Shown here: piece by piece, positions 17,686 to 26,072 of the stretch
How the letters are laid out: every line of letters starts with the position of its first letter
Position numbering within the stretch: the first letter of the stretch is position 1
Assembly: GCF_040643635.1 (NCBI RefSeq)
Contig: NZ_JBEYUS010000026.1
Location: 12,320 to 76,319, forward strand
Direction of reading: 5' to 3'
Length of the DNA: 64,000 nucleotides
Source of the DNA: Saccharopolyspora_C sp040643635
Lineage (GTDB): Bacteria > Actinomycetota > Actinomycetes > Mycobacteriales > Pseudonocardiaceae
Made by a program: the position numbers and the translations under genes
The notes under the pieces: generated by a model
What the model saw: the letters and a program-made list of their open reading frames with translations, nothing else
What the model was told of the DNA's origin: nothing
The model's database searches: none

Positions 17686-18024
17686 GTGAGTGAGGAAACG
17701 ATCGAACTCGAACTCGACGACTCCGGTGTCTCCGTTGATCTGCCCCAGCCCGAACATCCCGGGGACCAGGTGCACGGGGTGCCCTACCGGCCGGTCGAGT
17801 TCCGCGACGACGATCTGCCGTCCGCATTGGAACGGTCCGCCCGCTGGCTGCGCGAAGCGCAGTCCTGGTTGGGCGAGGCCGTGGACGTCATCGCAGTCCA
17901 CCTGGACTACGACGACCGCAAAGGTGCGCCGTACTACGAACTGAAGTTGCTCTGCAACGAAGAGGACCTGGCCGGCGCGCCACTCGCCCTCCGTAAGCAC
18001 GAATCGGATCACGTCGAAGACTGA
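17686..18024 (+). CDS. Conserved hypothetical protein, small and acidic
   Basis: A 112-residue acidic protein starting at GTG 17686 (VSEETIELELDDSGVSVDLPQ). The N-terminal 40 residues look extended and acidic; the middle, ERSARWLREAQSWLGEAVDVIAVHLDYD, is a helix followed by a strand, and the C-terminus, ELKLLCNEEDLAGAPLALRKHE, is again mixed. No known domain is recognised. The frame upstream of this GTG has shadow-like composition, and the -10 element at 17674 supports the chosen start. It converges on the glycosyltransferase gene, with a hairpin between them. Function unknown. Confidence 0.75.
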   Translation: MSEETIELELDDSGVSVDLPQPEHPGDQVHGVPYRPVEFRDDDLPSALERSARWLREAQSWLGEAVDVIAVHLDYDDRKGAPYYELKLLCNEEDLAGAPLALRKHESDHVED

Positions 18025-18045
18025 TCTCTGACGGAATCCCCCACC

Positions 18046-18075
18046 GTGTGGCCCGTTCCGCGGAGCGGGCCACAC
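18046..18075. terminator. Bidirectional terminator between convergent genes
   Basis: Ten-base perfect arms (GTGTGGCCCG / CGGGCCACAC) around a 10-base loop lie between the stop of the plus-strand gene at 18024 and the stop of the minus-strand glycosyltransferase at 18083. Confidence 0.65.
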
Positions 18076-18082
18076 CTGGGCG

Positions 18083-19252
18083 TCAGCCCCCGCTGCGGCG
18101 CCCCTTCCAGGACGCGGTCCCGCGCAGCACCCGGACCGCCCCGTCCAGCAGCACCCCGCCGAACAGCGCGCCGGTGAACGGCGCCAGCGGCGCCCACTCG
18201 GGCCCGGCCCGCATGTAGCGCGCGGTGTGCGCGTGCGCGACGCCCTGCGCGACCCAGCCGACGGCCCCGGCCGCGGCCAGCAGCGGCCGCCTGCGCCGGA
18301 GGCCCAGCGCGACCGCGGCCGGTGCGGCCAGCGACAGGGCGACCTGGCCGAGCCCGCCGCCCAGCAGCACCGGCACCGACTGCCGGGTTCCCGCCACGAA
18401 GCTCTTCCGGAACGACGCCCAGCCCTGCGCGAACGGGTCCATGCCGGTGGTCGTCACGTGGTCCAGCCCGTCCACCATCCGCGTGGTCCCGCCGTGGTCG
18501 CGGACCGAGGTGGCGAGCGCGATGTCCTCGTTGCGCAGCGCGGCCATCGACTCCCAGCCGCCGATCTTCTCGTAGTGCGAGCGGCGCACCAGGATGCAGT
18601 GCCCGATGGCGAAGGCCTTCGCCCCGCGCCCGTCCGGCGCCGCGTTCTCCCCGATCATCTGCAGCCCCGGCGGCATCAGCAGCGGCCAGGCCGCCGAGCG
18701 CCGCGGCGGCGGCCCGCCCGGGGTGGAGACCAGGTCGGCGTCCACGGCTTCGGCGGTGGCCAGCAGCCTGCTCAGCAGGTCGGGGGCGAGCACCGTGTCC
18801 GCGTCCACGAACAGCAGCCACTCCCCCGCGCTGGGCGGCCCGGCGGCCTCGACGCCGACGTGCATCGCGTGCACCTTGCCCGCCCAGCCCGGCGGCGGGC
18901 CTGCCACCCGCACCACCCGCACCCGCTCGTCGGCGGCGGCGTGCGCGCGGGCGAGCTCGCCGGTCCCGTCCGAGGAGCCGTCGTCGACGACGACCACGCG
19001 CAGCGCGGCCGGATCCCGGTCCGGATAGGTCTGGGAGCGGATGCCGCGCAGGCAGTCGTCGATCACGGCGGCCTCGTCGCGGGCGGGCACCACGACGGTC
19101 ACCGCGGCCGGGAGCACGCCCGGTTCCGGTGGCGCCTCGTGCAGCGGGACCAGCGAACGGACTTGGCGCACGGTGCGGACGCTGCGGTAGCAGACCCCCG
19201 CGACCGCTCCGCCCAGCAGCGCGGTCGCGACGGCGGATCTTCGGTGAGCCAC
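18083..19252 (-). CDS. Family 2 glycosyltransferase with membrane segments
   Basis: A 389-residue GT-A fold enzyme. It begins with a hydrophobic anchor (residues 8-25), then VVVPARDEAAVIDDCLRGI (nucleotide-sugar binding), VVVVDDGSSDGT, the metal-binding FVDADT and the acceptor-side RNEDIALATSVRDHGG. Two or three hydrophobic helices follow after residue 300 (LGQVALSLAAPAAVALG, LLAAAGAVGWVAQG, APFTGALFGGVLL). The start is GTG 19252 (VAHRRSAVATALLG); the longer open frame upstream has shadow composition. This arrangement is seen in enzymes that glycosylate lipid or carotenoid acceptors at the membrane; the acceptor is unknown. It ends near a bidirectional hairpin. Confidence 0.85.
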   Translation of the reverse strand: MAHRRSAVATALLGGAVAGVCYRSVRTVRQVRSLVPLHEAPPEPGVLPAAVTVVVPARDEAAVIDDCLRGIRSQTYPDRDPAALRVVVVDDGSSDGTGELARAHAAADERVRVVRVAGPPPGWAGKVHAMHVGVEAAGPPSAGEWLLFVDADTVLAPDLLSRLLATAEAVDADLVSTPGGPPPRRSAAWPLLMPPGLQMIGENAAPDGRGAKAFAIGHCILVRRSHYEKIGGWESMAALRNEDIALATSVRDHGGTTRMVDGLDHVTTTGMDPFAQGWASFRKSFVAGTRQSVPVLLGGGLGQVALSLAAPAAVALGLRRRRPLLAAAGAVGWVAQGVAHAHTARYMRAGPEWAPLAPFTGALFGGVLLDGAVRVLRGTASWKGRRSGG

Positions 19253-19329
19253 CGGTCCAGCGTGCCACGAAACGGGCGAAACACCCGAGATCGCTCGGGC
19301 GAACACTCCAGGAACACCCGCGGCCGTGA

Positions 19330-19710
19330 TCAGCCCTTGGGCTTGGCGGAGCGCTCCAGGAAGTCGGCGATCTCGGCGACCTCCCGGTGGTCCCGGCCCA
19401 CGTCGCGGACCAGCTGCAGCGCCTCGGCCTCGTCCGCGTCGATCCACCAGCCGTTGACGTCGCACATCGCGACCGCGGCGACCCAGCCGAGCCGCCAGTT
19501 GCCCTCGACCAGCGGCCGGGTGCGCACCAGCGAGTCCAGCAGCGCGGCCGCCTTCAGCCACAACGTCTCGTAGGCGGGAACGCCGAGCACTTCGGCCCGC
19601 GGCCGGTAGGCGGCCGAGTCGAGCAGGCCGCTGTCCCGGACCACCAGGTCACCCCGGGTGACGGCGGTGGCGAGCAGCAGCAGGTCGGAAGCGTCGAGGT
19701 AGACCAGCAC
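19330..19710 (-). CDS. Doc/Fic-family toxin with altered active-site motif
   Basis: A 126-residue protein of the death-on-curing family. Family landmarks are YLDASDLLLLA, VVRDSGLLDSAAYRPRAEVLG (residues 23-43), YETLWLKAAALLDSLVRTRPLVEGNWRLGW and NGWWIDADEAEA. Doc toxins carry HxFx(D/N)xNKR; here the equivalent residues 65-73 read RPLVEGNWR, so the catalytic His is Arg65, the acidic residue is Glu69 and the Lys is Trp72. Doc is known to phosphorylate EF-Tu; whether this variant can is doubtful. The start is GTG 19710, 14 bases after the antitoxin stop, with a 12-base palindrome ATGATCGATCAT (19717-19728) across the junction. Confidence 0.8.
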   Translation of the reverse strand: MLVYLDASDLLLLATAVTRGDLVVRDSGLLDSAAYRPRAEVLGVPAYETLWLKAAALLDSLVRTRPLVEGNWRLGWVAAVAMCDVNGWWIDADEAEALQLVRDVGRDHREVAEIADFLERSAKPKG

Positions 19711-19724
19711 CGATCAATGATCGA

Positions 19725-19931
19725 TCATGCGGGTCCGAGTTCGTCCAGCAATCCCCGGTAGTGCGGCAGCACCCGCTGCACGACCTCGCCGAGCTGCTGG
19801 TCCTTGCGCTGCCGGGCCCACCGTTCGGCGAGCGCGGCGCGCACGATCTCCTGCTTGGAGCGGCCTTCGGCGGCGGCGAGCTCCGCCAGCCGAGCGCTCT
19901 CCTCGTCGGTCAGCCGCAGCGTCATGGCCAT
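19725..19931 (-). CDS. Ribbon-helix-helix antitoxin
   Basis: A 68-residue protein: MAMTLRLTDEESARLAELAAAEGRSKQEIVRAAL is a typical CopG/Arc ribbon-helix-helix DNA-binding unit (residues 1-42), followed by a charged tail, ERWARQRKDQQLGEVV, and a C-terminal segment that presumably binds the toxin. It is the upstream member of a two-gene module with the Doc-like gene. The start ATG at 19931 sits at the edge of a large operator palindrome, consistent with autorepression. No ribosome binding site precedes it; TACCAT at 19939-19944 could be a -10 element for a leaderless transcript. Confidence 0.85.
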   Translation of the reverse strand: MAMTLRLTDEESARLAELAAAEGRSKQEIVRAALAERWARQRKDQQLGEVVQRVLPHYRGLLDELGPA

Positions 19932-19967
19932 GGACCGGATGGTATCTCGCTGATACCACCCGGTCCA
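19931..19967 (-). promoter_or_regulatory. Operator and promoter of the toxin-antitoxin module
   Basis: A two-tier dyad of 37 bases: outer arms TGGACCGG (19931-19938) and CCGGTCCA (19960-19967), inner arms GGTATC (19941-19946) and GATACC (19952-19957), and a five-base centre. Fifteen of sixteen arm positions pair. The inner arm contains the candidate -10 TACCAT on the minus strand, so a bound ribbon-helix-helix dimer of dimers would block transcription. Confidence 0.7.
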
Positions 19968-19980
19968 AGCAGCGTCCGGG

Positions 19981-20604
19981 TCACACCGCGCCGTACTCGC
20001 GGTCCCCCGCATCGCCCAGGCCGGGGACGATGTAGCCGGATTCGTTGAGCCGTTCGTCGACGCTGGCGGTCACGACGCGCAGCGGCAGGCCGGAGTCCGC
20101 CAGGTGCTGGACGCCCTCCGGCGCCGCGAGCGTGCAGATGGCGGTCACGTCGGTGGCACCGCGCTCCACCAGCAGCCGGATGGTGTGCAGCATCGAACCG
20201 CCGGTGGCCAGCATCGGGTCCAGCACCAGCACCGGGAGGCCGGAGAGGTCCTTCGGCAGCGATTCCAGGTACGGCGTCGGCTGCAGCGTCTCCTCGTCGC
20301 GGGCGAGCCCGACGAAGCCCATCTGCGCCTCCGGGATGAGCCGGTGCGCCTGGTCGGCCATGCCGAGCCCGGCGCGCAGCACCGGCACCAGCAGCGGCGG
20401 GTTCGCCAGCCGGTAGCCGGTGGTGCGGGCCACCGGGGTGTGGATCGGCGCCTCGGCGACTTCGGCGTCGCGGGTCGCCTCGTAGATCAGCATGAGGGTG
20501 AGTTCTTGCAGCGCTGCGCGGAATGCCGCGTTCTCGGTGCGCGCGTCGCGCATCGTCGAGAGCCTCGACTTCGCCAGCGGGTGGTCCACGACCCGAACGT
20601 CCAT
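19981..20604 (-). CDS. upp: Uracil phosphoribosyltransferase
   Basis: A 207-residue enzyme that converts uracil and PRPP to UMP in pyrimidine salvage. Family motifs: the N-terminal VRVVDHPLAKSRLSTMRD, ILRAG-like VPVLRAGLGMADQAHRLIPEAQMGFVGLARDEET (residues 70-105, given in part), the PRPP-binding LVLDPMLATGGSMLHTI, the uracil loop YIVPGLGDAGDREYG at the C-terminus. The length is normal. The start is ATG 20604 with no clear ribosome binding site; TAGTGT lies 14 to 9 bases upstream, so the message may be leaderless. It lies immediately beyond the antitoxin operator, transcribed the same way. Confidence 0.96.
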   Translation of the reverse strand: MDVRVVDHPLAKSRLSTMRDARTENAAFRAALQELTLMLIYEATRDAEVAEAPIHTPVARTTGYRLANPPLLVPVLRAGLGMADQAHRLIPEAQMGFVGLARDEETLQPTPYLESLPKDLSGLPVLVLDPMLATGGSMLHTIRLLVERGATDVTAICTLAAPEGVQHLADSGLPLRVVTASVDERLNESGYIVPGLGDAGDREYGAV

Positions 20605-20711
20605 GGCCGTGGACACTAACGGCCGGGTGTGCCGCGGGCGGCGGCGGAGACCGGCGGATGTGCGCCGGATCGCGCCGGTCCCCGAGGGGCGGGGAGCCGG
20701 CGCGGCCGCCG

Positions 20712-21845
20712 TCACGGGTGCAGGACGACCTTGGTGTAGCCCTCGATCCGCTGGTCGAACTTGCGGTAGGCGTCCGGCGCCTCGGCCAGCGACAGCTCGT
20801 GCGAGACCACGAAGCTCGGCGCCGCCCGGCCCGCGGTGATCAGGTCGCGGAGCTGCCGGTTGTAGCGCTTCACGTTGCACTGCCCGGTGCCGACGACCTG
20901 GCCCTTCTCGAACATCTTCCCGATGGCGACCAGCAGCATGCCCTGCTTGGCGTTGTCGTCCGGGCCACCGGGGTCGGCGGGCACGTACAGGCCGGGGACG
21001 CCGAGCCTGCCGGTGGGGCGCACGGTGTGGATCAGCGAGTTGAGCACCACGGCGGGTTCCTCGGTGCCCGCGTCGGCGGTGTGCGCCTGGTAGCCGACGG
21101 CGTCCACGCCCTTGTCGGTGCCCACGCCCTCCGTCAGGTCCTTGATCTGCTCGACGGGGTCGCCCGCGCTGAAGTCGACGGGGATGGCGCCGATCTCCTC
21201 GGCCTTCGCGAGCCGTTCCGGGATGCGGTCGACGCAGAACACGCGGGACGCGCCGCGCAGCAGCGCCGAGTAGGCGGCCATCAGCCCGACCGGCCCGGCG
21301 CCGTAGACCGCGCAGGTCTCGCCCGGTGCGACCTGCGCGAGCTCGCAGCCGTGGTAGCCGGTGGGGAAGATGTCGGCCAGCAGCACGTAGTCGGACTCCT
21401 TGCTGGAGTCCGGCGGCAGCACCAGGCAGTTGAAGTCGGCGAACGGCACCCGCAGGTATTCGGCCTGCCCGCCGGTGTACGGACCCATCGCGACGTAGCC
21501 GTAGGCGCCGCCCGCGAAGCCGGGGTTGACGGTGAGGCAGAACGCGGTGTTCCCGGCCGTGCAGTTCGTGCAGAACCCGCAGGCGACGTTGAACGGCATC
21601 ACGACCCGGTCGCCCCGGTTGAGGCTCACGACCCCGTCGCCGACCTCGTCGATGATGCCGAGGTTCTCGTGGCCGAACACGATGCCCGGTTCGGCGGCGG
21701 TGCGGCCTTCGTACATGTGCAGGTCGGAGCCGCAGATCGCGGTGGAGGTGACGCGGACGATCACGTCGCCGGGGTGCTGGATGGCCGGTCGGTCGACCTC
21801 GTCGACGGCGACCGCGAACGGTTCTCGGTAGACGACTGCCTTCAT
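20712..21845 (-). CDS. Zinc-dependent alcohol dehydrogenase, glutathione-independent formaldehyde dehydrogenase type
   Basis: A 377-residue medium-chain dehydrogenase. The catalytic zinc ligands lie in AICGSDLHMYEG and GHENLG; the structural zinc is held by four cysteines in CGFCTNCTAGNTAFC; NAD binding is by VYGAGPVGLMAAY with an acidic residue in CVDRIPERL. The insertion and the segment GVDAVGYQAH with a long loop before LIHTVRPTGRLGVPGLY are typical of the glutathione-independent formaldehyde dehydrogenase branch (FdhA of Pseudomonas). The start ATG at 21845 follows GGAGGTGG at eight bases. The true aldehyde or alcohol substrate cannot be read from sequence; formaldehyde dismutation or oxidation is most likely. 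Confidence 0.88.
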   Translation of the reverse strand: MKAVVYREPFAVAVDEVDRPAIQHPGDVIVRVTSTAICGSDLHMYEGRTAAEPGIVFGHENLGIIDEVGDGVVSLNRGDRVVMPFNVACGFCTNCTAGNTAFCLTVNPGFAGGAYGYVAMGPYTGGQAEYLRVPFADFNCLVLPPDSSKESDYVLLADIFPTGYHGCELAQVAPGETCAVYGAGPVGLMAAYSALLRGASRVFCVDRIPERLAKAEEIGAIPVDFSAGDPVEQIKDLTEGVGTDKGVDAVGYQAHTADAGTEEPAVVLNSLIHTVRPTGRLGVPGLYVPADPGGPDDNAKQGMLLVAIGKMFEKGQVVGTGQCNVKRYNRQLRDLITAGRAAPSFVVSHELSLAEAPDAYRKFDQRIEGYTKVVLHP

Positions 21846-22057
21846 GGGGAACCACCTCCGGAGGACCCGTGTCCGGTGCGCGCCCCGTGCCGATGCGCGC
21901 TGCTTCCGGACTACCCCGCACCGCACGACCTAGCGTCCCCCGTTCGAGTGGGGAGGTTGCGATTCCGGGAGGAACCGGGAAACCGCACCGCCCGCGGAAC
22001 CCCGTTGGTTAGGTTCACCGGCGGACGTGATCGACGGCGCGAGAACCGGGGTGGCGC

Positions 22058-25000
22058 GTGCGGTCGGACGACGAGCACCAGCAGGACCCGCTCAGCACCG
22101 CACTGGTCCGGTTGCGGGCGGACGGCGAGGTCGTCGGTGCGGGCGTGCTGCTCGCCCCGGACCGGGTGGCGACCTGCGCGCACGTGGCGGCCACCGCGCT
22201 CGGCGCCGACGCGGAGGCCGCGGACGCACCGCCGGGCGTCATCCGGCTGGAGTTCCCGCTGCTGCCCGGCGCCCCCGCGGTCGACGCGGAGGTCGCCGAC
22301 TGGCGCCCGATCCGCTCCGACGGCCGCGGCGACGTGGCGATCCTCCGGCTCACCGGCCCCGCCCCCGCGGGCGCGTTACCCGCGCCCGCCCGGGTGACCG
22401 GAGAGGTCTGGCGGCATCCGTTCCGGGTGTTCGGCTTCCCCCGCGGCCACGACGACGGGCTCTGGGTGACCGGCGAGCTGCTGGGCGCGCAGGGCACCGG
22501 CTGGCGGCAGATGCGCGCCGACCCGCACCAGCCCACGATCCGGCCCGGCTACAGCGGCACCCCGGTGTGGGACGAGGCGCTGCGCTGCGTCGTCGGCATC
22601 GTGGTCACCTCGGCGACCGACAGCGACACCACCGCGCACCTGCTGCCGACGGCGGAGCTCGGCGAGTCCTGGCAGGCGGGCCTGGTCGACCCGTACCGCG
22701 GTCTGCGCGCTTACGAGGAGCGGGACGCACCGTTCTTCCACGGCCGCGACGCGGACGTCGACGCGGTGCTGGCGGTGCTGGACCGGGAGGGGCGGCTGGT
22801 GCTGGCCGGGGCGTCCGGGGCGGGCAAGTCCTCGCTGGTGCGGGCGGGCCTGCTGCCGCGGCTGCGGGCGCGCGGCACGCGGGTCCACGCGCTGCGCCCG
22901 GAGCCCGGCGCCACGCCGGAGGCGGTGCTGGCCGCGGTGCCCGCCGACGCGGAACTGCTGTTCCTGGACCAGTTCGAGGAGTACACCAGCGCCGACCCGC
23001 CTGCGGCCCGCGCCCTGCTGGAACGGCTGGCCGACCAGCCCGCGGGCGGCCCGCGACCGGTGCTGACGCTGCGCCCCGGCTCGCTGGAGGAACTGGCCGG
23101 TGCCCGCACCACGAGCTGGCTCAACGAGTGCACCCACCTGCTCGGCCCGATGACCCGCGCGCAGCTGCGGGCCGCGATGACCGGACCGGCGGCGGAGACG
23201 GGCGGGCTGGCCTTCGAAGCGGGCCTGGTGGAGCGCATCCTGGCCGACGCGCCGCCCGAACCCGGTTCGCTGCCGCTGGTCTCGCTGGTGCTGGACCTGC
23301 TCTGGCAGCACCGGGTCGGCGGCTTCCTCACCCACGACGCCTACGAGCGCACCGGCGAGGTGCGGGGCGCGCTGCGCCGCACCGCCGACGCCGCGTTCGC
23401 CGCGCTGCCCGAACGGGACCGGGACGCGGCGCGGCGGCTGCTGGTGCTGCTCACCAGGCGGGACGGCGGTGGTTTCGCGCGCAGCGCGGTGCGGTGGAGC
23501 GAGATCCCGCCGCGGCTGCACGACCTGGTGCGCGAGCTGGCCGCCCGCCGGTTGCTGGTGATCGAGGACGGCGCCGAACCGCGGGTGGAACTGGTGCACC
23601 AGGCGCTGATCACGCACTGGGACCGGCTGGACGGCTGGCTGCGCGCCGACGCCGAGTTCGTGGCCTGGCAGGAGGAGCTGCGCGGCGGCGTGCGGCGCTG
23701 GCTGGACTCCGGGCGCGACCCCGAGCGGCTGCTGCGCGGGGCCGCGCTGGTCACCGCCGCCGAGCACCTCCGCGACCGCGCGGACTGGCTGACCCCGGAC
23801 CAGCAGGACTTCATCCGGCACGGCGAACGGCACGCGCGCCGCCGCAGCAGGCAGTGGTGGACGATCACCGCGCTGGCGGTGGTGCTGGCACTGGTCGCCT
23901 CGCTGCTGGCGCTGGGCCTGTACCGGGGGAACCGGTCGCTGAGCGAGCGGATCCACCAGATCAACGCGGGGCAGCTGGTGGCGGCCGCGCGGGAGCAGCG
24001 GATCTCGCGGCCGCGCCTGGCGCTGCAACTCGCGCTGGCGGCCTGGCACGAGTCGCCGGGTGATCCGTCGGCGTGGGGGCTGCTGCTGGAGCAGCGGGCG
24101 CGGTTGCAGGGGGTGCGCAGCGCGCTGCCGATCCCGCCCGCGGAGCTGAGCGGCGCGTCGGCGTCGGCGGACGGCCGCTCGGTCCTGGCGCTGACCTCGG
24201 GACACGTCGGTCCGACCCCGCTGCACGTGGTGCGCGGGACGGACCGGGCGCGGCCGCAGGTGCGCACCGTGCCGACCCGGGACGTGGTCGCGGCGGAGCT
24301 CAGCCCGGACGGCGCGCTCGTGGCGGTGTCGGACCGGTGGAACGCGGTGTCGCTGTGGGACGCGGCGACGGGGCGGGAGCTGGGGGTGCTGCCCGGCCCG
24401 GCCCCGTCGGTGCCCCCGGACACCTCGGGGGCGGGACCGGTCCTGCACTTCAGCGCGGACGGACGGCACCTGCTGTACCTGCCTTCGCGGAACGCGGCGG
24501 CTCCGGGCACCGAGGTCCGACCGGTGCTGTGGGACGTGGCGACGCGCGCGGCGCTGCCATCGCCACGGGTACCGCTGGACTCGATCTCGACCCTGTACCC
24601 GACCGGGGATCCGGCGGTGGTCGTCGTCCAGGTGCCCGGCAGCGACGTGCTCACCGCGACTCGGGGTGCCCTCGACGTCGTCAGCTCGGATGCGGTGGCG
24701 AACGGGCTGCTCGGCGACGGCGCCCAGGTGCTGCGCTGCGGCCGGGGCGAACCACCGGTGGTGCTGGACGTGGCGACGCGCACCACCGCGCGGCGGCAGC
24801 CCGGCGCGGACTGCCCGCTGACCACCGACCGGGTGGGCCGCTACCTGGTGGAGCGGGGTTCGACGTTGCTGGACGGGGAGACGGGACTGCGGTACGCGCT
24901 CGACCTGGTGAACGGCCCGGTGTCCCAGGGGCGGCTGATCACGGCGTTCCCCGGCGCCGGCGGGACCGTCACCGCCGTCTTCCTGGAGCAGGACGCGCTG

Positions 25001-25993
25001 TTCGCCGCCACCCTGCCGCCCGCGCTGGGCCTGCCCGACCCGGGCGGGGTGTCGAAGCCGCAGGCGACCTCCGCGGACGGGACGAAGTCCGCCGCCTTCG
25101 ACGAGAACGGGGCGCTGCTGCTGCTCGGCCGCGGCCGCAGCGAGGTGCTCGCGCGCGGCCCGGCCGCGGACGGGAACACCGAGGTGCTGTTCAGCGCGGA
25201 CGGCTCGCTGCTGTACGAGACGCGGCCGGACCGGCTGGTGGTGTACCGCGCCGACGACCTGCACGTGGAGCGGGAGATTCCGCTGCCGCCGCAGGAGGAT
25301 CCGCCGCCGATCGCCGAGCTCGGGCCCGGCGAGGTCGCCGTGCTCGCCGCGGATGCGCTGCTGCGGCTGGATCCGCGCACCGGGCAGCGGCTCGCCGCCG
25401 ATCCGCTGCCCGCGACGCCGGTGCCGCCGCAGGAACCGGGTGCGCTCCTCGCCCGGCCCGGGCATCCCGGCGAACTCGTGCTCGCCAGGGGCGACTCGGT
25501 GCAGCTCTGGCGGCTGGACTCCCCCGGCGGCCCGGCGCGCGCGATCCGCACCATCCCGGGCCCGGGTGAGGACGCGACCGGTCTCACGGCCTCGCCGGAC
25601 GGGGCGCAGCTGGTGGTCTCCAGCTCGACGCAGGCCCGGGTCGTGGACCTGGACGGCGGCCGGGTGGTGTCCGAGCTGGAGACGCTCTCCGCGGTGGCCG
25701 CCTTCGTCCCCCCGCTGCTGGTGGAGGACGGTTCGGCGCCGCAGGTGTGGTTCACCCCGCAGCGCCGCACGATCGCGCAGCCGGCGTTCACCGACGCCAC
25801 CACCACCTCCGACGGCCGGTCGCTGGTCGTCAGCTGGCAGGACCAGGACCCGGTGCGCGTCCCGCTGGACCCGTGGGAGCTCGTCGGCGAGCTGTGCCGC
25901 ATCGACGACCACGAGTTCACCGCGGAGGAACGCGCCCTGCTGCCCGCCGACTCCCGCCCGGACCGCCCCTGCTCGGTGCTGGACGACCGGTGA
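22058..25993 (+). CDS. Trypsin-like protease / nSTAND NTPase / beta-propeller protein
   Basis: 1311 residues with clear modular order. Residues 1-205 form a trypsin-like domain with a complete triad: His42 in ATCAHV, Asp92 in GDVAIL and Ser166 in GYSGTP. A short linker (YRGLRAYEERDAPFFHGRD, the typical entry of nSTAND1 domains) leads to the NTPase: Walker A GASGAGKSS at 251-259 and Walker B LLFLDQFEE at 300-308, then the helical STAND tail ending near LVHQALITHW. One membrane helix lies at about 600-622. Residues 690-1311 are a degenerate WD40-type propeller. Such fusions are known from prokaryotic conflict systems, in which target sensing triggers proteolysis. The Trypco1-like gene 79 bases downstream supports that. 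Confidence 0.88.
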   Translation: MRSDDEHQQDPLSTALVRLRADGEVVGAGVLLAPDRVATCAHVAATALGADAEAADAPPGVIRLEFPLLPGAPAVDAEVADWRPIRSDGRGDVAILRLTGPAPAGALPAPARVTGEVWRHPFRVFGFPRGHDDGLWVTGELLGAQGTGWRQMRADPHQPTIRPGYSGTPVWDEALRCVVGIVVTSATDSDTTAHLLPTAELGESWQAGLVDPYRGLRAYEERDAPFFHGRDADVDAVLAVLDREGRLVLAGASGAGKSSLVRAGLLPRLRARGTRVHALRPEPGATPEAVLAAVPADAELLFLDQFEEYTSADPPAARALLERLADQPAGGPRPVLTLRPGSLEELAGARTTSWLNECTHLLGPMTRAQLRAAMTGPAAETGGLAFEAGLVERILADAPPEPGSLPLVSLVLDLLWQHRVGGFLTHDAYERTGEVRGALRRTADAAFAALPERDRDAARRLLVLLTRRDGGGFARSAVRWSEIPPRLHDLVRELAARRLLVIEDGAEPRVELVHQALITHWDRLDGWLRADAEFVAWQEELRGGVRRWLDSGRDPERLLRGAALVTAAEHLRDRADWLTPDQQDFIRHGERHARRRSRQWWTITALAVVLALVASLLALGLYRGNRSLSERIHQINAGQLVAAAREQRISRPRLALQLALAAWHESPGDPSAWGLLLEQRARLQGVRSALPIPPAELSGASASADGRSVLALTSGHVGPTPLHVVRGTDRARPQVRTVPTRDVVAAELSPDGALVAVSDRWNAVSLWDAATGRELGVLPGPAPSVPPDTSGAGPVLHFSADGRHLLYLPSRNAAAPGTEVRPVLWDVATRAALPSPRVPLDSISTLYPTGDPAVVVVQVPGSDVLTATRGALDVVSSDAVANGLLGDGAQVLRCGRGEPPVVLDVATRTTARRQPGADCPLTTDRVGRYLVERGSTLLDGETGLRYALDLVNGPVSQGRLITAFPGAGGTVTAVFLEQDALFAATLPPALGLPDPGGVSKPQATSADGTKSAAFDENGALLLLGRGRSEVLARGPAADGNTEVLFSADGSLLYETRPDRLVVYRADDLHVEREIPLPPQEDPPPIAELGPGEVAVLAADALLRLDPRTGQRLAADPLPATPVPPQEPGALLARPGHPGELVLARGDSVQLWRLDSPGGPARAIRTIPGPGEDATGLTASPDGAQLVVSSSTQARVVDLDGGRVVSELETLSAVAAFVPPLLVEDGSAPQVWFTPQRRTIAQPAFTDATTTSDGRSLVVSWQDQDPVRVPLDPWELVGELCRIDDHEFTAEERALLPADSRPDRPCSVLDDR

Positions 25994-26072
25994 TCCGCGC
26001 CGATCGGCCCCGCCGCGGCCCGCCGGGCCGCTAACTTGATCTCGGATCGGTTCACCGGCACGGGAGCGGAAC

